NCBI RefSeq assembly: GCF_027923765.1 | Contig: NZ_AP026709.1 | Span: 1,545,501 to 1,609,500, forward strand | DNA: 64,000 nucleotides | Source of the DNA: Pseudodesulfovibrio nedwellii | Lineage (GTDB): Bacteria; Desulfobacterota; Desulfovibrionia; Desulfovibrionales; Desulfovibrionaceae | Direction of reading: 5' to 3' | The notes under the pieces: generated by a model | What the model was told of the DNA's origin: nothing | Seen by the model: the letters and a program-made list of their open reading frames with translations, nothing else | Database searches by the model: none | Shown here: positions 53,256 to 62,792 of the stretch, piece after piece | Position numbering within the stretch: position 1 is the first letter of the stretch | How the letters are laid out: every line of letters begins with the position of its first letter | Position numbers and translations under genes: made by a program

Positions 53256-54323
53256 TTATTCCAGTCCCTGCTCCATCATATACTTGAAAACGGTTTCGAC
53301 AAACTTGCCCGACACCACATCCGGTAATGCAAAATGCGGCATTTCTTTATGAGCCATGGAGCTGGTATACGCGAACCATATCTCAGAAGATATTTTATCA
53401 AGAGCCGGTGTAAGCAATTTCGCCCACAACTCTCCGTGTTCACTTTGGTCCAAACCAAACGCCCGACACTGCAAAGGGCGATGTTCAAAAAGCATACACT
53501 TTCCGTCCTCAAGCAACGGACAGACTGCACCGACTTCTGACAGACAATAATCCCCGCCCTCGTCATCATCCAAATCACGCACAGCACTCCGTTCCGCCTG
53601 AGCCGTTCTCACGGCCCGCTCAATCACGGCAAGCCGTTCTTCGCCCGTCAATTCCAGATTAATCCGATGGCTGATGTGCACAGCTTCCGCGAGTGTCAAA
53701 CTGACCGGTGTTGTACAACACTGATCGTGATCTAACCCACAAGCCAAACCCTGCGTAGCCTTGCCGCTTTCTTCCAGTCGTTGCACCAATTCTTCATAAT
53801 CATTGAAAAATGGTGACAAATCCACCAACCGCTTGAACCCCAAAGATGGCTCGCGAACATTCAGTTGCCCGGACTGCTTGCCATACTTACGAACGGTACG
53901 CCATTGAACGAAATTGGCGGGCTTGCTCTTGAGGCGCTTGAGGGCCTTTCCAGCCAGCTTGTGACCGAGTCCCCGCCTCAACAAATAGGCATTGAGGACA
54001 GTACCGGTTCGTCCGATCCCGTGACGACAGTGAATAAGGACCTTTTTGCCGAGATAAATAGCCTCGTCCAGCCATTCCAAAGTTTTTTCCAACTCAATGA
54101 GACTCGGGGCTTCCTCGTCATCCAACGGTAAATAATGGACCTCAAATCCGGCATCCTTCTCGATGTCATGCAAATCACAAAACTCGCCGCAAAGATTGAG
54201 GATGGCATCAACTCCTTCCGCATGAATAGCGTCAAGTTGCGGATGACTCATAGGTGCATGTCCAACACCAAGCTGATCTGTCACCCACGTGACTTGATAG
54301 GCGGATTTGCACTCCTTAGCCAT
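53256..54323 (-). CDS. Dual-specificity phosphatase fused to a YkgJ-type Cys-cluster domain
   Basis: A 355-residue two-domain protein. Residues 10-150 form a DSP/PTP domain with the signature HCRHGIGRTG (nucleophile Cys99, Arg105) and an acid-rich loop before it. Residues 195-345 match the YkgJ zinc- or iron-chelating domain: CGLDHDQCC, then CPLLEDGKCMLFEHRPLQCRAFG. Start MAKECKSAY is chosen because GGAG lies 7 bases upstream; its ATG overlaps the stop of the preceding gene by 8 bases. Being last in an operon with a histidine kinase and a His-phosphotransferase suggests it removes phosphate from one of their targets, with the metal cluster as a possible sensor. This is inference. Confidence 0.85.
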   Translation of the reverse strand: MAKECKSAYQVTWVTDQLGVGHAPMSHPQLDAIHAEGVDAILNLCGEFCDLHDIEKDAGFEVHYLPLDDEEAPSLIELEKTLEWLDEAIYLGKKVLIHCRHGIGRTGTVLNAYLLRRGLGHKLAGKALKRLKSKPANFVQWRTVRKYGKQSGQLNVREPSLGFKRLVDLSPFFNDYEELVQRLEESGKATQGLACGLDHDQCCTTPVSLTLAEAVHISHRINLELTGEERLAVIERAVRTAQAERSAVRDLDDDEGGDYCLSEVGAVCPLLEDGKCMLFEHRPLQCRAFGLDQSEHGELWAKLLTPALDKISSEIWFAYTSSMAHKEMPHFALPDVVSGKFVETVFKYMMEQGLE

Positions 54324-56763
54324 TTCGACTCTCCGCATCTCTGATAAACTTTTTCACCTCTTCACGGACCTGTGCTTCGTCACTCATGCGCATATCCATG
54401 AGTCGAGTCACCGCCATAAGATAGCCCAACCGTACCAGCATGCGCTGGGTCTCGTTCTCGTCCAAACGCGCGCACCGGGCATCAATCATGTCACCACGAG
54501 TTTCAGTCACGAACCCATAGCAATCGAGGACCTGTCGGATGAATTCCAGCCGCAACAAGCGTTGGTCAAACCCTGCACCACCGCCTTTAAAACGGAAATT
54601 AACGTAGTTGGCTCCGGCATCCGAACCACACACGGAGTCAACCACCGAGAAGTGATACCCAAACCGAACCATGAGATGCAGATAATCTTCTGAAATAAGG
54701 CCATAGCTTGCCAACAGCTTGGAATCAAAACTAAATATACCGCCAGAAATCTTATCGAATTCTTCCCAGTCCATATGTGTCAATTTATTCGGCCATACGA
54801 CACGTTCGTCAGACAAACCATACCAGAGGGCCCACATGGGACGACATTTGATGTCATGCGGCGATACGGTCTTGCCATCACCAGCGTTGCCGAACAAACC
54901 GCCACCAAGGTCAAGGATATACATGACCAGAGGAAGATTGGTCTGTAACCGCCTGGCTGAATGCATGCCCCGGCCACGCTTGTCCATAATGGAAAACATC
55001 TCGTTCACGGATTTTTCATGGCAGAAACGGACCACGTCATGCAGACTTTTACACCCCATGGGCGTAAAATCATCACTCTGCGGATCTGTCAAATTAAGCT
55101 TTACGGCAATGGGAGCTACTTTGGCATATTGTGTAACCACTCGCTCGGAAACTTTCTTGGCCTTTTGAGACCGGGTCATAATCGCCTCAACGCATCCATC
55201 ATAAACGGCACCGTGGGTGCCATCCACTGTAACCAACTGTCCCGGCTCGAAGGAAGTACCAAGATCTCCGACCAACACAGGCACACCCGATTCCCGAGCC
55301 ACCGAGGCAAAATGACTGGCTCGACTGCCAGTCCCGGAAATAACACCATTCATGTTGCCGATGAATGTCAGCAGCGAAGGTTGCAACGTTGGTGTCACCA
55401 CCACTGCTCCCTGAGGTATTGCCGCTATACGCTCACCGGAAGAAGCATAATAAATTTCGCCACATCCCACACCAGTGGAAGCACGTTCCATCCCTTCAAG
55501 AATCGGCTTGACGGACAACGGTTCATGATCCGAGGCAGCATCTTCCCGTTCCAACTGCAAGGGACGACTTTGTAGGATAAACAATTTACCGGTCACATCT
55601 TCGGCCCACTCGATATCCTGAGGACAACCAAATGCTTTTTCCAACTGCATAGCCAAACGGCCCAGTTCAACCAAAGTTTCTTCAGGCGGCAAGCCACCAG
55701 TATCCGGAGTACATTCGTTGTCGATACGGGGTGTTTCCTCACGAGTAAGGACGGCCTTGTCCGGCGAGACACTGCCATCCACCAGCCCATGCCCAAGACC
55801 ACCTACACCATAGACGCCCATAGCCTCGCGCCCTCGACAATCCGGGTCCTGCGAATAGACAACACCAGCTGTCTCGGCATCCACCATAGGCAACACCAGA
55901 ACAGCCATGGCCGTCTGACTATCGGTCAATCCATTGGAGATACGATAAGCCACTGCCCGAGGACAATATTTTCCCGCCAATACCCGTTTGTATGCTTCCA
56001 GCACATCATTGGGCGGAACATTGAGTTCCGAAGCATACTGTCCGGCAAACGAAATTTCACCGTCTTCGGCAAGAGCACTGGAACGGACTGCAATAAGATC
56101 CTCGCCCTCGATAATTTCGGATACACCGAACCGAATACCACGAGCGATCTCTTCCGGAACTTCGGCGGCCAGAATCAATTCCTGCATTTCGGCGGTCAAC
56201 CGCGCCAACAGTTCACGATTACCAACCTCCATTTGTCGAAGCCGTCCTTCGATATCTTCACTGAGTCCATTAAAATCTATAAAATAATTGAAGGCATTAG
56301 CTGTAACGACAAACCCTGGGGGGACGGGAGCGCGCCCTTCAACTTTAGCACGTCCAAGATTAGCCGCCTTCCCTCCGGTCAGTGTTGGAAAGGAACCAGC
56401 TTCGTCCAAAGACAGAATATAAGGCGGCCCCACTTCAGGCTGCTCAAGCTCCATTCCCATGCGCACATAAAAATCAATTTTACGAAAATATTCCGGCAAA
56501 TCCATGTATCGTGTGGGATTCATTTCCATGAGCTGTCCGGCCATGGTGCCCACGGCATTGGACAACTGATTCGTCATCCAAACAGCCCGCTGCCTGTCGG
56601 CCAGACGTTTCCCATAAAACATCTCTTCAAGATCCGCGATCAATTCCAACGCGATGGCATCTTGTGCAAGCAAAGACTTGAATGCCTCATATTTGCGCCG
56701 CAACAACGTGCCCGGAGCAAAGACCTGGTAGCTCCAATGTTTGAAGAGTTGTTTTAGATACAC
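54316..56763 (-). CDS. PEP/pyruvate-binding phosphotransferase without the PEP barrel
   Basis: About 815 residues. An N-terminal helical region (1-120) is followed by the ATP-grasp PPDK_N domain (about 120-420: GGKAANLGRA, PPGFVVTANAF, IAVRSSALAEDG), and a phosphohistidine swivel domain (about 480-560) with the His in GSRASHFASVARESGVP. The PEP-binding TIM barrel of PPDK or PEP synthase is missing; the last 240 residues are a different, unrecognised domain. The layout recalls rifampin phosphotransferase-like enzymes that pass phosphate from ATP by the swivel His to another acceptor. The start is GTG 56763, two bases after the response regulator stop, with GGGAG upstream. The acceptor is unknown. 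Confidence 0.82.
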   Translation of the reverse strand: MYLKQLFKHWSYQVFAPGTLLRRKYEAFKSLLAQDAIALELIADLEEMFYGKRLADRQRAVWMTNQLSNAVGTMAGQLMEMNPTRYMDLPEYFRKIDFYVRMGMELEQPEVGPPYILSLDEAGSFPTLTGGKAANLGRAKVEGRAPVPPGFVVTANAFNYFIDFNGLSEDIEGRLRQMEVGNRELLARLTAEMQELILAAEVPEEIARGIRFGVSEIIEGEDLIAVRSSALAEDGEISFAGQYASELNVPPNDVLEAYKRVLAGKYCPRAVAYRISNGLTDSQTAMAVLVLPMVDAETAGVVYSQDPDCRGREAMGVYGVGGLGHGLVDGSVSPDKAVLTREETPRIDNECTPDTGGLPPEETLVELGRLAMQLEKAFGCPQDIEWAEDVTGKLFILQSRPLQLEREDAASDHEPLSVKPILEGMERASTGVGCGEIYYASSGERIAAIPQGAVVVTPTLQPSLLTFIGNMNGVISGTGSRASHFASVARESGVPVLVGDLGTSFEPGQLVTVDGTHGAVYDGCVEAIMTRSQKAKKVSERVVTQYAKVAPIAVKLNLTDPQSDDFTPMGCKSLHDVVRFCHEKSVNEMFSIMDKRGRGMHSARRLQTNLPLVMYILDLGGGLFGNAGDGKTVSPHDIKCRPMWALWYGLSDERVVWPNKLTHMDWEEFDKISGGIFSFDSKLLASYGLISEDYLHLMVRFGYHFSVVDSVCGSDAGANYVNFRFKGGGAGFDQRLLRLEFIRQVLDCYGFVTETRGDMIDARCARLDENETQRMLVRLGYLMAVTRLMDMRMSDEAQVREEVKKFIRDAESRNG

Positions 56764-56764
56764 G

Positions 56765-57124
56765 CTATTCTCCCAGGACTTCCGAAACCTTGGTTTCGAG
56801 TTCTTCCTTGTTGATAGGCTTGACGCAATATTCCTGTGCTCCAAGTCGCAGCGACTCTCGAGCCGTTTCCAATGTAGGATATCCCGTGAGCATAATTGCC
56901 TTCATGCCTGGATTGATTTTTTTCAACTCTTCCAAGGCTTCCACGCCGGTCATTTTTTTGAGTTTAATATCAAGAATAGCCAGATCCACAGAGTTTTCTT
57001 CTGCGAATTTCAGAGCATCTTCCTCTTCAGTAAAATTAAAAACAGTATGATCTTTCCGTTCCAGAATGCGCTTAACCAGCACACCGGCATCTGAGATATC
57101 GTCCAATACAAGTATATTTGCCAT
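56765..57124 (-). CDS. Single-domain response regulator
   Basis: 119 residues, a CheY-like receiver only, with the acidic pocket (DD at 8-9), phospho-acceptor Asp52, Thr80 and Lys102 all present. There is no output domain, so it must act by protein contact, perhaps on the PEP-type phosphotransferase encoded directly downstream or in a phosphorelay. It lies between the kinase gene (9 bases upstream) and that enzyme. Confidence 0.92.
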   Translation of the reverse strand: MANILVLDDISDAGVLVKRILERKDHTVFNFTEEEDALKFAEENSVDLAILDIKLKKMTGVEALEELKKINPGMKAIMLTGYPTLETARESLRLGAQEYCVKPINKEELETKVSEVLGE

Positions 57125-57133
57125 CCAAAACTC

Positions 57134-59188
57134 CTAAGCTTCAGTGCTCCCGTCTCTGGATTGATGATCCAAAGGGAGGTTGATTTCAAAAACTGTTCCC
57201 GGCCCACAAGCACCATCACATTCCGGGAATCCAAAACCTTCAGGCAACGGACTCATAGTCACTATTTCGCCATCATGATCCTCGATAATACCAAACGAGA
57301 CTGACAGTCCCAACCCGGTCCCCTGGCCTACGGCTTTGGTACTATAAAACGGATCAAAAATATTCTTCAATTTATCCTTGGAAATACCAACACCACAGTC
57401 AGCGACCCAGACGGATACAATCCCCGCAGGAGTATCAAGTTTTGTCCTAATAAGTATGGTACCACCGTCCACACCCATGGCATCACGGGCATTGGTCAGC
57501 AAATTAATCCACACCTGTTTCAATTTTTCCGGATCGCCATAAATAATGGGGTACCGATCATCCATTTCGGTCAGGATATTCACTTTGTCCAGCTTGAAGG
57601 TATGCCGCACCAGACTCACGGCTTCCAAAACCGAATTATTAAAACACATCTCCCGCTTGGCGGAATCGGTCTGACGAGAAAATCCCAGCAGGTCGGCAAC
57701 GATTTTCTTGCAAACCTTGGTCTGCTTCTCGATAATAACCAGATCGTCGTACATCTGGCCCCCCGCATCAACATCCTCTTGCAATAACTGAGAATATCCA
57801 AGAATAATACCTAGTGGAGTATTAATTTCATGGGCCACACCACCAGCCAACAAGCCGAGAGATTCCATCTTCTGTGCTTGAATAAGCTGATTTTCATATC
57901 CCTTGATGTCTGAAATATCACGATCAGTGCGGAGCAATCCGTCAATACGTCCGTCCGCATCCAGAACCGGCACACAGACGACATGAAACCACCGCTGGCT
58001 CCCTTCTCCCTTGATCTGAATCTGGGTATCAATTCTGCGTCCAGATTGAAGAATATCACGGGCCGCCATGTGACGTTCTTCGGCTTCGCCCTCATAAAAA
58101 AGATCAAAATCGGTCTTGCCCACAACCTCAGCTATGGACACGCCGACGGAATCAGCAAACCCTTTGTTGCACGCCTGATAACGCATGGTGGCATCCATCA
58201 AAGAGACCCGATCCGGCGTCATGTCCAAAATTGTCCGCATAAGCCGTTGCTGATCACGCAAACTCCGGTCTGCCGAACGCAACTCGTTAATATGTGTTTT
58301 GAGAGAAACGGCCATAACATCAAAGGTTTCAGCGAGATCCTGAATTTCATCTCCAGCATTTTGCCGATACACAGAGCACACTCGACACGACTGCAACCGA
58401 CATTGAAAATTGCTCTCATTATCGCAGTCGGGACACATTGTCCCCGCTATATACCAACATCGACGACGCGTTTCACCGTGGGCAGGACATTCTGTCAATT
58501 CACAGTTGCGTCGCTCCCAACAATGGACACCTCCAGCCGGAGAGGATTGAATATTCAAATTGCCGGTCAACATTTCTTCTGCATGAGCACGAAGCAATCC
58601 CAAACGCACAGTAACACGTCTGGCAAAATAGGTTCCGATTGACGTAGCGATAATCAAAGCCCCAGCAAACAACCCGGCCATGAGCGTAATCTGATGTTGC
58701 ACAGACCGATTGATGCGCGCCGTAGACAAACCTATTCGCACAACCCCGAGTTGACCGTCTGATACCTGAACCGGGACAGCGAAATCATACATCCGTCGAG
58801 AACCGTCTTCGAGGAGTTGAATATGAAGCTTGCCATCTTCGGCCAAACCATTAGCAGTCAGGAGATCGACAGGAAATCTCCGTTGAAATGTATGAGCCAT
58901 AACATGACCGCTTTTATCCTGAACAAAGGCGTAAACAATATCTTCTACCCGGCTCTGTTCATCCACCATATTCTTCAAACGCAGAAAATCTCTGGCTAAA
59001 ATGGGATCAACGGCTCGAACAGCCAAACTCGTGGCCAATGAAGAACCACGCATTTTGCTCTCTTCGACCAGAGAATTGGCACTCATGTACCCGACCATGG
59101 GTAACAGCAAAAGAGCCATTACAATTAATATAGCCGACATGCCCATATTGAGCTTATTGCGGAATCGAAGTCTGGGGAAAAGTCTCAT
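57134..59188 (-). CDS. Membrane sensor histidine kinase with Cys-rich insertion in the HAMP region
   Basis: A 684-residue kinase: membrane helix about 15-37, periplasmic sensor, second helix about 165-187, HAMP first helix, then an insert with nine cysteines (CWERRNCELTECPAHG, RRRCWYIAGTMCPDC, CRLQSCRVC) before the HAMP second helix (DEIQDLAETFDVM), a PAS domain (about 315-430), HisKA with GGVAHEINTP, and HATPase with N-box NLLTNARDA and GTGLGLS. The Cys insert could hold an FeS cluster or zinc and sense redox state. It begins 12 bases after the binding-protein gene, which probably supplies the periplasmic ligand signal. Confidence 0.9.
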   Translation of the reverse strand: MRLFPRLRFRNKLNMGMSAILIVMALLLLPMVGYMSANSLVEESKMRGSSLATSLAVRAVDPILARDFLRLKNMVDEQSRVEDIVYAFVQDKSGHVMAHTFQRRFPVDLLTANGLAEDGKLHIQLLEDGSRRMYDFAVPVQVSDGQLGVVRIGLSTARINRSVQHQITLMAGLFAGALIIATSIGTYFARRVTVRLGLLRAHAEEMLTGNLNIQSSPAGGVHCWERRNCELTECPAHGETRRRCWYIAGTMCPDCDNESNFQCRLQSCRVCSVYRQNAGDEIQDLAETFDVMAVSLKTHINELRSADRSLRDQQRLMRTILDMTPDRVSLMDATMRYQACNKGFADSVGVSIAEVVGKTDFDLFYEGEAEERHMAARDILQSGRRIDTQIQIKGEGSQRWFHVVCVPVLDADGRIDGLLRTDRDISDIKGYENQLIQAQKMESLGLLAGGVAHEINTPLGIILGYSQLLQEDVDAGGQMYDDLVIIEKQTKVCKKIVADLLGFSRQTDSAKREMCFNNSVLEAVSLVRHTFKLDKVNILTEMDDRYPIIYGDPEKLKQVWINLLTNARDAMGVDGGTILIRTKLDTPAGIVSVWVADCGVGISKDKLKNIFDPFYSTKAVGQGTGLGLSVSFGIIEDHDGEIVTMSPLPEGFGFPECDGACGPGTVFEINLPLDHQSRDGSTEA

Positions 59189-59200
59189 GTATCAATCCGC

Positions 59201-60166
59201 CTATTGGTCCAGGCCGAGTTTACCAACCAGTTCCCTGACCGGATCGTAGTCTGAATCCTGCACGGGAATAATGCCGTGCATACCAGCCGATGACAAAATT
59301 TCACGATCAGGTTCACGCCGATAATTCAAAGCAAACATGGCATGAGCAATTGCTTGAACAACCTCCGGATCAAGGCCTTTACGGGCTGCATAAACCCAAC
59401 CGGGATACAATCGGGTTTGAGCCAGCACTCGGATATCGTCGAGATTGATCTTTCCGGCGACAACATCAAGAGTCCCCTTACGGATAGTTCCAATATCAAA
59501 TGCTCCGGCATGAACCGCCAAGACAACTTTTTCCTGCTTGCCACCCGGGCCGGGAGCAAAATCAACGGTTTCGAAATCACTCACATTGATATTATTGTCG
59601 AAAAACAACCCAAGCGGGAACAGATAACCACCGGCCGACTCAGGGTCTACGGCAATCCACCGTTTGCCACGACAATCCTCAATAGTTTTGAGATCAGGAC
59701 TGTCTGCTCGACAAATTATCTGTCCTTGAAAGTCGGGGTGACCGGAAGGTTCGACTATACCAGCAAAAGCCGTGGCACCGACTTCGGCCAAGCGCGTATA
59801 AACAAAGGGATTTGAATAGGAAATATCAATCTCACCCCGCTCCACCATCTTGATGTGTTCATCAAAAGTATCAGGGAAAATCTGCCGGAGCGGCACTCCG
59901 GTTGCCTTACGCAAATATTCGAGCAATTGGCGATGCCGTTGATAGGAAATAGTATGAGAATACTGGGGAAGATAAGCATAGGTAATGGCCTCGACCTGTC
60001 GGGGCGCAACCAAATTCTCGCGCTTTGATAAATCGACCGTTACAGCGTCCTCATCGGAGCACCCGATCAAAGCAAAAGCCATAACCGCAAGCATCAGGAG
60101 ACAACTCACACCCCAAAAGCCACGAAGGCCACATCCAAATTCTGTTTTCATCATATCCGTTTTCAT
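59201..60166 (-). CDS. PhnD-type periplasmic binding lipoprotein
   Basis: A 321-residue lipoprotein (lipobox ALIGC in the signal sequence) of the phosphate/phosphite/phosphonate-binding (PhnD) type 2 periplasmic family: AYLPQYSHTISYQRHRQLLEYL, DISYSNPFVYTRLAEVG, DPESAGGYLFPLGLF. No ABC permease or ATPase is nearby; it heads the histidine kinase operon, so it is more likely the ligand-sensing partner of the kinase than part of a transporter. The ligand is unknown, as PhnD-like proteins in kinase operons bind diverse oxyanions. Confidence 0.87.
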   Translation of the reverse strand: MKTDMMKTEFGCGLRGFWGVSCLLMLAVMAFALIGCSDEDAVTVDLSKRENLVAPRQVEAITYAYLPQYSHTISYQRHRQLLEYLRKATGVPLRQIFPDTFDEHIKMVERGEIDISYSNPFVYTRLAEVGATAFAGIVEPSGHPDFQGQIICRADSPDLKTIEDCRGKRWIAVDPESAGGYLFPLGLFFDNNINVSDFETVDFAPGPGGKQEKVVLAVHAGAFDIGTIRKGTLDVVAGKINLDDIRVLAQTRLYPGWVYAARKGLDPEVVQAIAHAMFALNYRREPDREILSSAGMHGIIPVQDSDYDPVRELVGKLGLDQ

Positions 60167-60316
60167 GCACTACCTATGAGCAGTTCTTCAATGAACGCCC
60201 CGTAACAATACAGAAATTCTTCACCCAGTCCAACACGTCATAACCCTTGGCAATCGCCCTCATTGCCAGTATGAATACATCAACAAACACCAACTACGCC
60301 ACCAAGGAGAACATAT

Positions 60317-60829
60317 ATGGCCACTACATACAAAGTCCCCATGCACAGAGTAATTCTCGCGCTCTTCCTGATTGCTGTCACAGCCATCGCCGCAACCGTC
60401 GCCTGGAGCTTCAACTCAGGCCTGACATGGACCGGCATCTGCCTGATCGCTGTGGCTGGCCCGCTGTCGATTTTTTATTGGTATATGCTCTACATTACAC
60501 CAAAACGTGCAGCCATTACTGTTGCTGAAGAAGGTATCCTGCTGGCCGCACCGCCTTTCGCCTCCGCAGTTATCCCCTGGGCAAGTGTGGAAAAAACCTT
60601 TGAAGCCAATCTCAAGACGGACGAAGCTTTCAAAATTATTAAAGCCAAAAAGCACATGAGCTTCGGCGGCTATAAATCTGGCGTTGTCCTGATCAAAGAC
60701 GACAAGGAAGCGGTTATTGTTTCCAATCGACCGGACGTACTGTGCTTTCAAACAGCCGACCGCGTCTACTTGCTTGGCCCTTCCGATTTTGAGGGATTCA
60801 AAGAAGCTGTGGAAAAAACAGCTCCCTAG
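60317..60829 (+). CDS. Small membrane protein with PH-like domain
   Basis: 170 residues: two membrane helices (about 12-33 and 37-56) followed by a cytoplasmic domain (about 60-165) with the beta pattern of bacterial PH domains (AITVAEEGILLAAPPFASAVIPWASVEK, VVLIKDDKEAVIVSNRPD). RBS AAGGAGAACATAT. It is monocistronic with a strong terminator downstream. Function unknown. Confidence 0.72.
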   Translation: MATTYKVPMHRVILALFLIAVTAIAATVAWSFNSGLTWTGICLIAVAGPLSIFYWYMLYITPKRAAITVAEEGILLAAPPFASAVIPWASVEKTFEANLKTDEAFKIIKAKKHMSFGGYKSGVVLIKDDKEAVIVSNRPDVLCFQTADRVYLLGPSDFEGFKEAVEKTAP

Positions 60830-60860
60830 CACCTCGTTCTATTTTTCATTTCAAAGAACA

Positions 60861-60887
60861 AAGCCGCCCCATGAGGGCGGCTTTTTT
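60861..60887. terminator. Intrinsic terminator between convergent genes
   Basis: AAGCCGCCC/GGGCGGCTT stem with a 5-base loop and T-run; A-rich on the other side, so active in both directions. Confidence 0.9.
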
Positions 60888-60900
60888 GTGGTCTCGGTAA

Positions 60901-61509
60901 TCAGGATTTTTCCGGTATCGGCGTCTCGCCCTGCTGATCTTTATCATGAACCAAATCCATAAATGTCATCATATCATCGGTGGCTTCATTTTCCTTTACC
61001 TTCTGTTTGATGGTACGGAAAAATGGCAGCCACGGTTTGGACTGACTGAAAAGTAGACGGGTAACAATATAAATCGGAATAAAAACAAAAGCAGGACCGA
61101 CAGCACCTAAAAACGGGACAACAAAATCAACTTGCCCGAAACGGTAAAACAGCCAGCCGATAGCGAAAGGCACTACCCACAATGAAGAGGCAAACAGTGC
61201 CATGCGAGAAAAGAAATTTTTACCGAAGGCATCATTAGCGATGGAGTTGCATGCCTTCCAAGCGGTCTTGTCTTTGACACCCAATGCTCTGACAGACAAA
61301 TTGTGATGATCAACCATATCGCGGTTAATTTTGGCAAAATGACGTTTATTCAAAAAATAAACACCTGCCATACAAAGTTCGCCTATGACCGTCGTCAGGA
61401 TACAGACCCAGATAAGACCTATGGCGAATCCCACATACGGATTATCACTAGTGCGGAATGCCCAGATCATCCAGGGATCAAGAAAATCGTAAATCATTTG
61501 GCCGGTCAT
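60901..61509 (-). CDS. Conserved membrane protein of the TauE operon
   Basis: 202 residues with three hydrophobic segments (about 24-52, 95-120 and 125-155) and a charged C-terminal tail. I do not recognise a family. RBS AGGATAGACC. It follows the TauE-type gene after a 74-base gap containing a stem-loop, and probably belongs to the same transcript, so a role linked to the exporter is possible. Confidence 0.6.
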   Translation of the reverse strand: MTGQMIYDFLDPWMIWAFRTSDNPYVGFAIGLIWVCILTTVIGELCMAGVYFLNKRHFAKINRDMVDHHNLSVRALGVKDKTAWKACNSIANDAFGKNFFSRMALFASSLWVVPFAIGWLFYRFGQVDFVVPFLGAVGPAFVFIPIYIVTRLLFSQSKPWLPFFRTIKQKVKENEATDDMMTFMDLVHDKDQQGETPIPEKS

Positions 61510-61530
61510 GGTCTATCCTGTTTGGTTTGA

Positions 61531-61557
61531 GGAGGCCGCCCGACATGGACGGCCTCC
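61531..61557 (-). terminator. Stem-loop between TauE-type gene and membrane protein gene
   Basis: GGAGGCCG and CGGCCTCC pair around an 11-base loop on the minus strand. Without a T-run it is more likely an attenuator or mRNA-processing element than a full terminator. Confidence 0.5.
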
Positions 61558-61582
61558 ATTGTAATCTTTGATTGGTCGCGAC

Positions 61583-62710
61583 TTAGAAGGGGGGAACCAG
61601 GGAGTAACCCAAGAAGCCCTTGGAGGTGTAACGAACACCAACGTACACGGCCAGAACGATAAAGATGTACTTCAGAACTCTGTCCGGGATGAACTTGGAA
61701 GTCTTAGGTCCAATGATGGAACCGATGACAATACCGACAAGCTCAGCACCGATCAGGCCCCATGCAACCGGAGTCTGCTTGAGCAGCATGTAGGATGCAA
61801 TGGAGTTGACCATACCGATGAAGACGGCCATAGCGGAAGTACCTGCAACCAAGTACATGGGCAGACCGGCCACGGAAGTCAGGAACGGCACCAGCAGGAA
61901 GCCACCACCAACACCGAGGAAGGAAGCCATGGCTGCAATGAAGAAACCACCGACAACCGGGATCAGCGGGTTGAACGTAAATTCAACACCAAAGAAGGTA
62001 AATTCACAAGCAGTAGGCGTAAACTTCTGAACCTTAACGCCCATTTCAGCCATATCGACTTCGGCGCCGTGCTGCTGCTTCTTGACGGAATTCTGGAAAG
62101 CTGTTGCAGCTTCCTTGGCAGCCTTTTTACCAGCCTGGCCTCTGGGAGTGGTCTCATAGGTGAGATAGCAACCCAGGAACAGGACGAACAGGCCAAAGTA
62201 ACCAAGGTAGGACTTCAGGCTGATCTTACCGGCGGTGAGCCAAGGCACCAACCAGGAACCAGCGACAGAACCGATGGCAAGAGCGATACCCAGGGGCAGC
62301 ACCAGACGACCGGCTTTGTAGTAGTTGAAAGAAGACAAAGCTGCGGAGCAACCGACCAACCACTGGTTAGACACACGGATGGAGTCGGTGACGACCTTGT
62401 TCATGTGTGTGCCCTTGCCGAAGCTACTTGCGTAGTCGCCAAGACCATAAATAGTGATGTGACCAACACCGGCCATGATACCACCGAATGCGCCGACGGT
62501 AGAGAAAATCCAACCAACCCAGATGGCCCACACAAGACCAATGATGATGTTGAGCTGCGGACCACCGGGGATGCCCAGATAGCCAGGCTCACCCTGGGGT
62601 TTGGCTTCCGCAATTGCGTCAGCCAGACGATCGGCCCATGCAGGTTCTGCCACGAGACACATGACAGCAACCAGAGCCAGCAACAGAACTGCTTTTTTGG
62701 AACGTAACAC
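61583..62710 (-). CDS. TauE/SafE-family sulfite/organosulfonate exporter
   Basis: A 375-residue inner-membrane protein with a cleavable-looking N-terminal segment (LRSKKAVLLLALVAVMCLVAEPAWA) and about eight further membrane helices in two TauE halves (FSTVGAFGGIMAGVGHI; AAMASFLGVGGGFLLVPFL). A 60-residue soluble loop separates the halves. The start is GTG 62710 with GAGGAGG 5 bases upstream; the longer frame to 62791 lacks an RBS. The family exports sulfite, sulfoacetate or similar anions. In a sulfate reducer beside a molybdenum enzyme, transport of a sulfur oxyanion is plausible. Confidence 0.88.
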   Translation of the reverse strand: MLRSKKAVLLLALVAVMCLVAEPAWADRLADAIAEAKPQGEPGYLGIPGGPQLNIIIGLVWAIWVGWIFSTVGAFGGIMAGVGHITIYGLGDYASSFGKGTHMNKVVTDSIRVSNQWLVGCSAALSSFNYYKAGRLVLPLGIALAIGSVAGSWLVPWLTAGKISLKSYLGYFGLFVLFLGCYLTYETTPRGQAGKKAAKEAATAFQNSVKKQQHGAEVDMAEMGVKVQKFTPTACEFTFFGVEFTFNPLIPVVGGFFIAAMASFLGVGGGFLLVPFLTSVAGLPMYLVAGTSAMAVFIGMVNSIASYMLLKQTPVAWGLIGAELVGIVIGSIIGPKTSKFIPDRVLKYIFIVLAVYVGVRYTSKGFLGYSLVPPF

Positions 62711-62792
62711 TGTTACCTCCTCCTCTTGAATAAAGTTAAAAAGACCCCAAAATATCGCTCTCCGGCAACCCCGCCGGAAAGAATACACCAAT

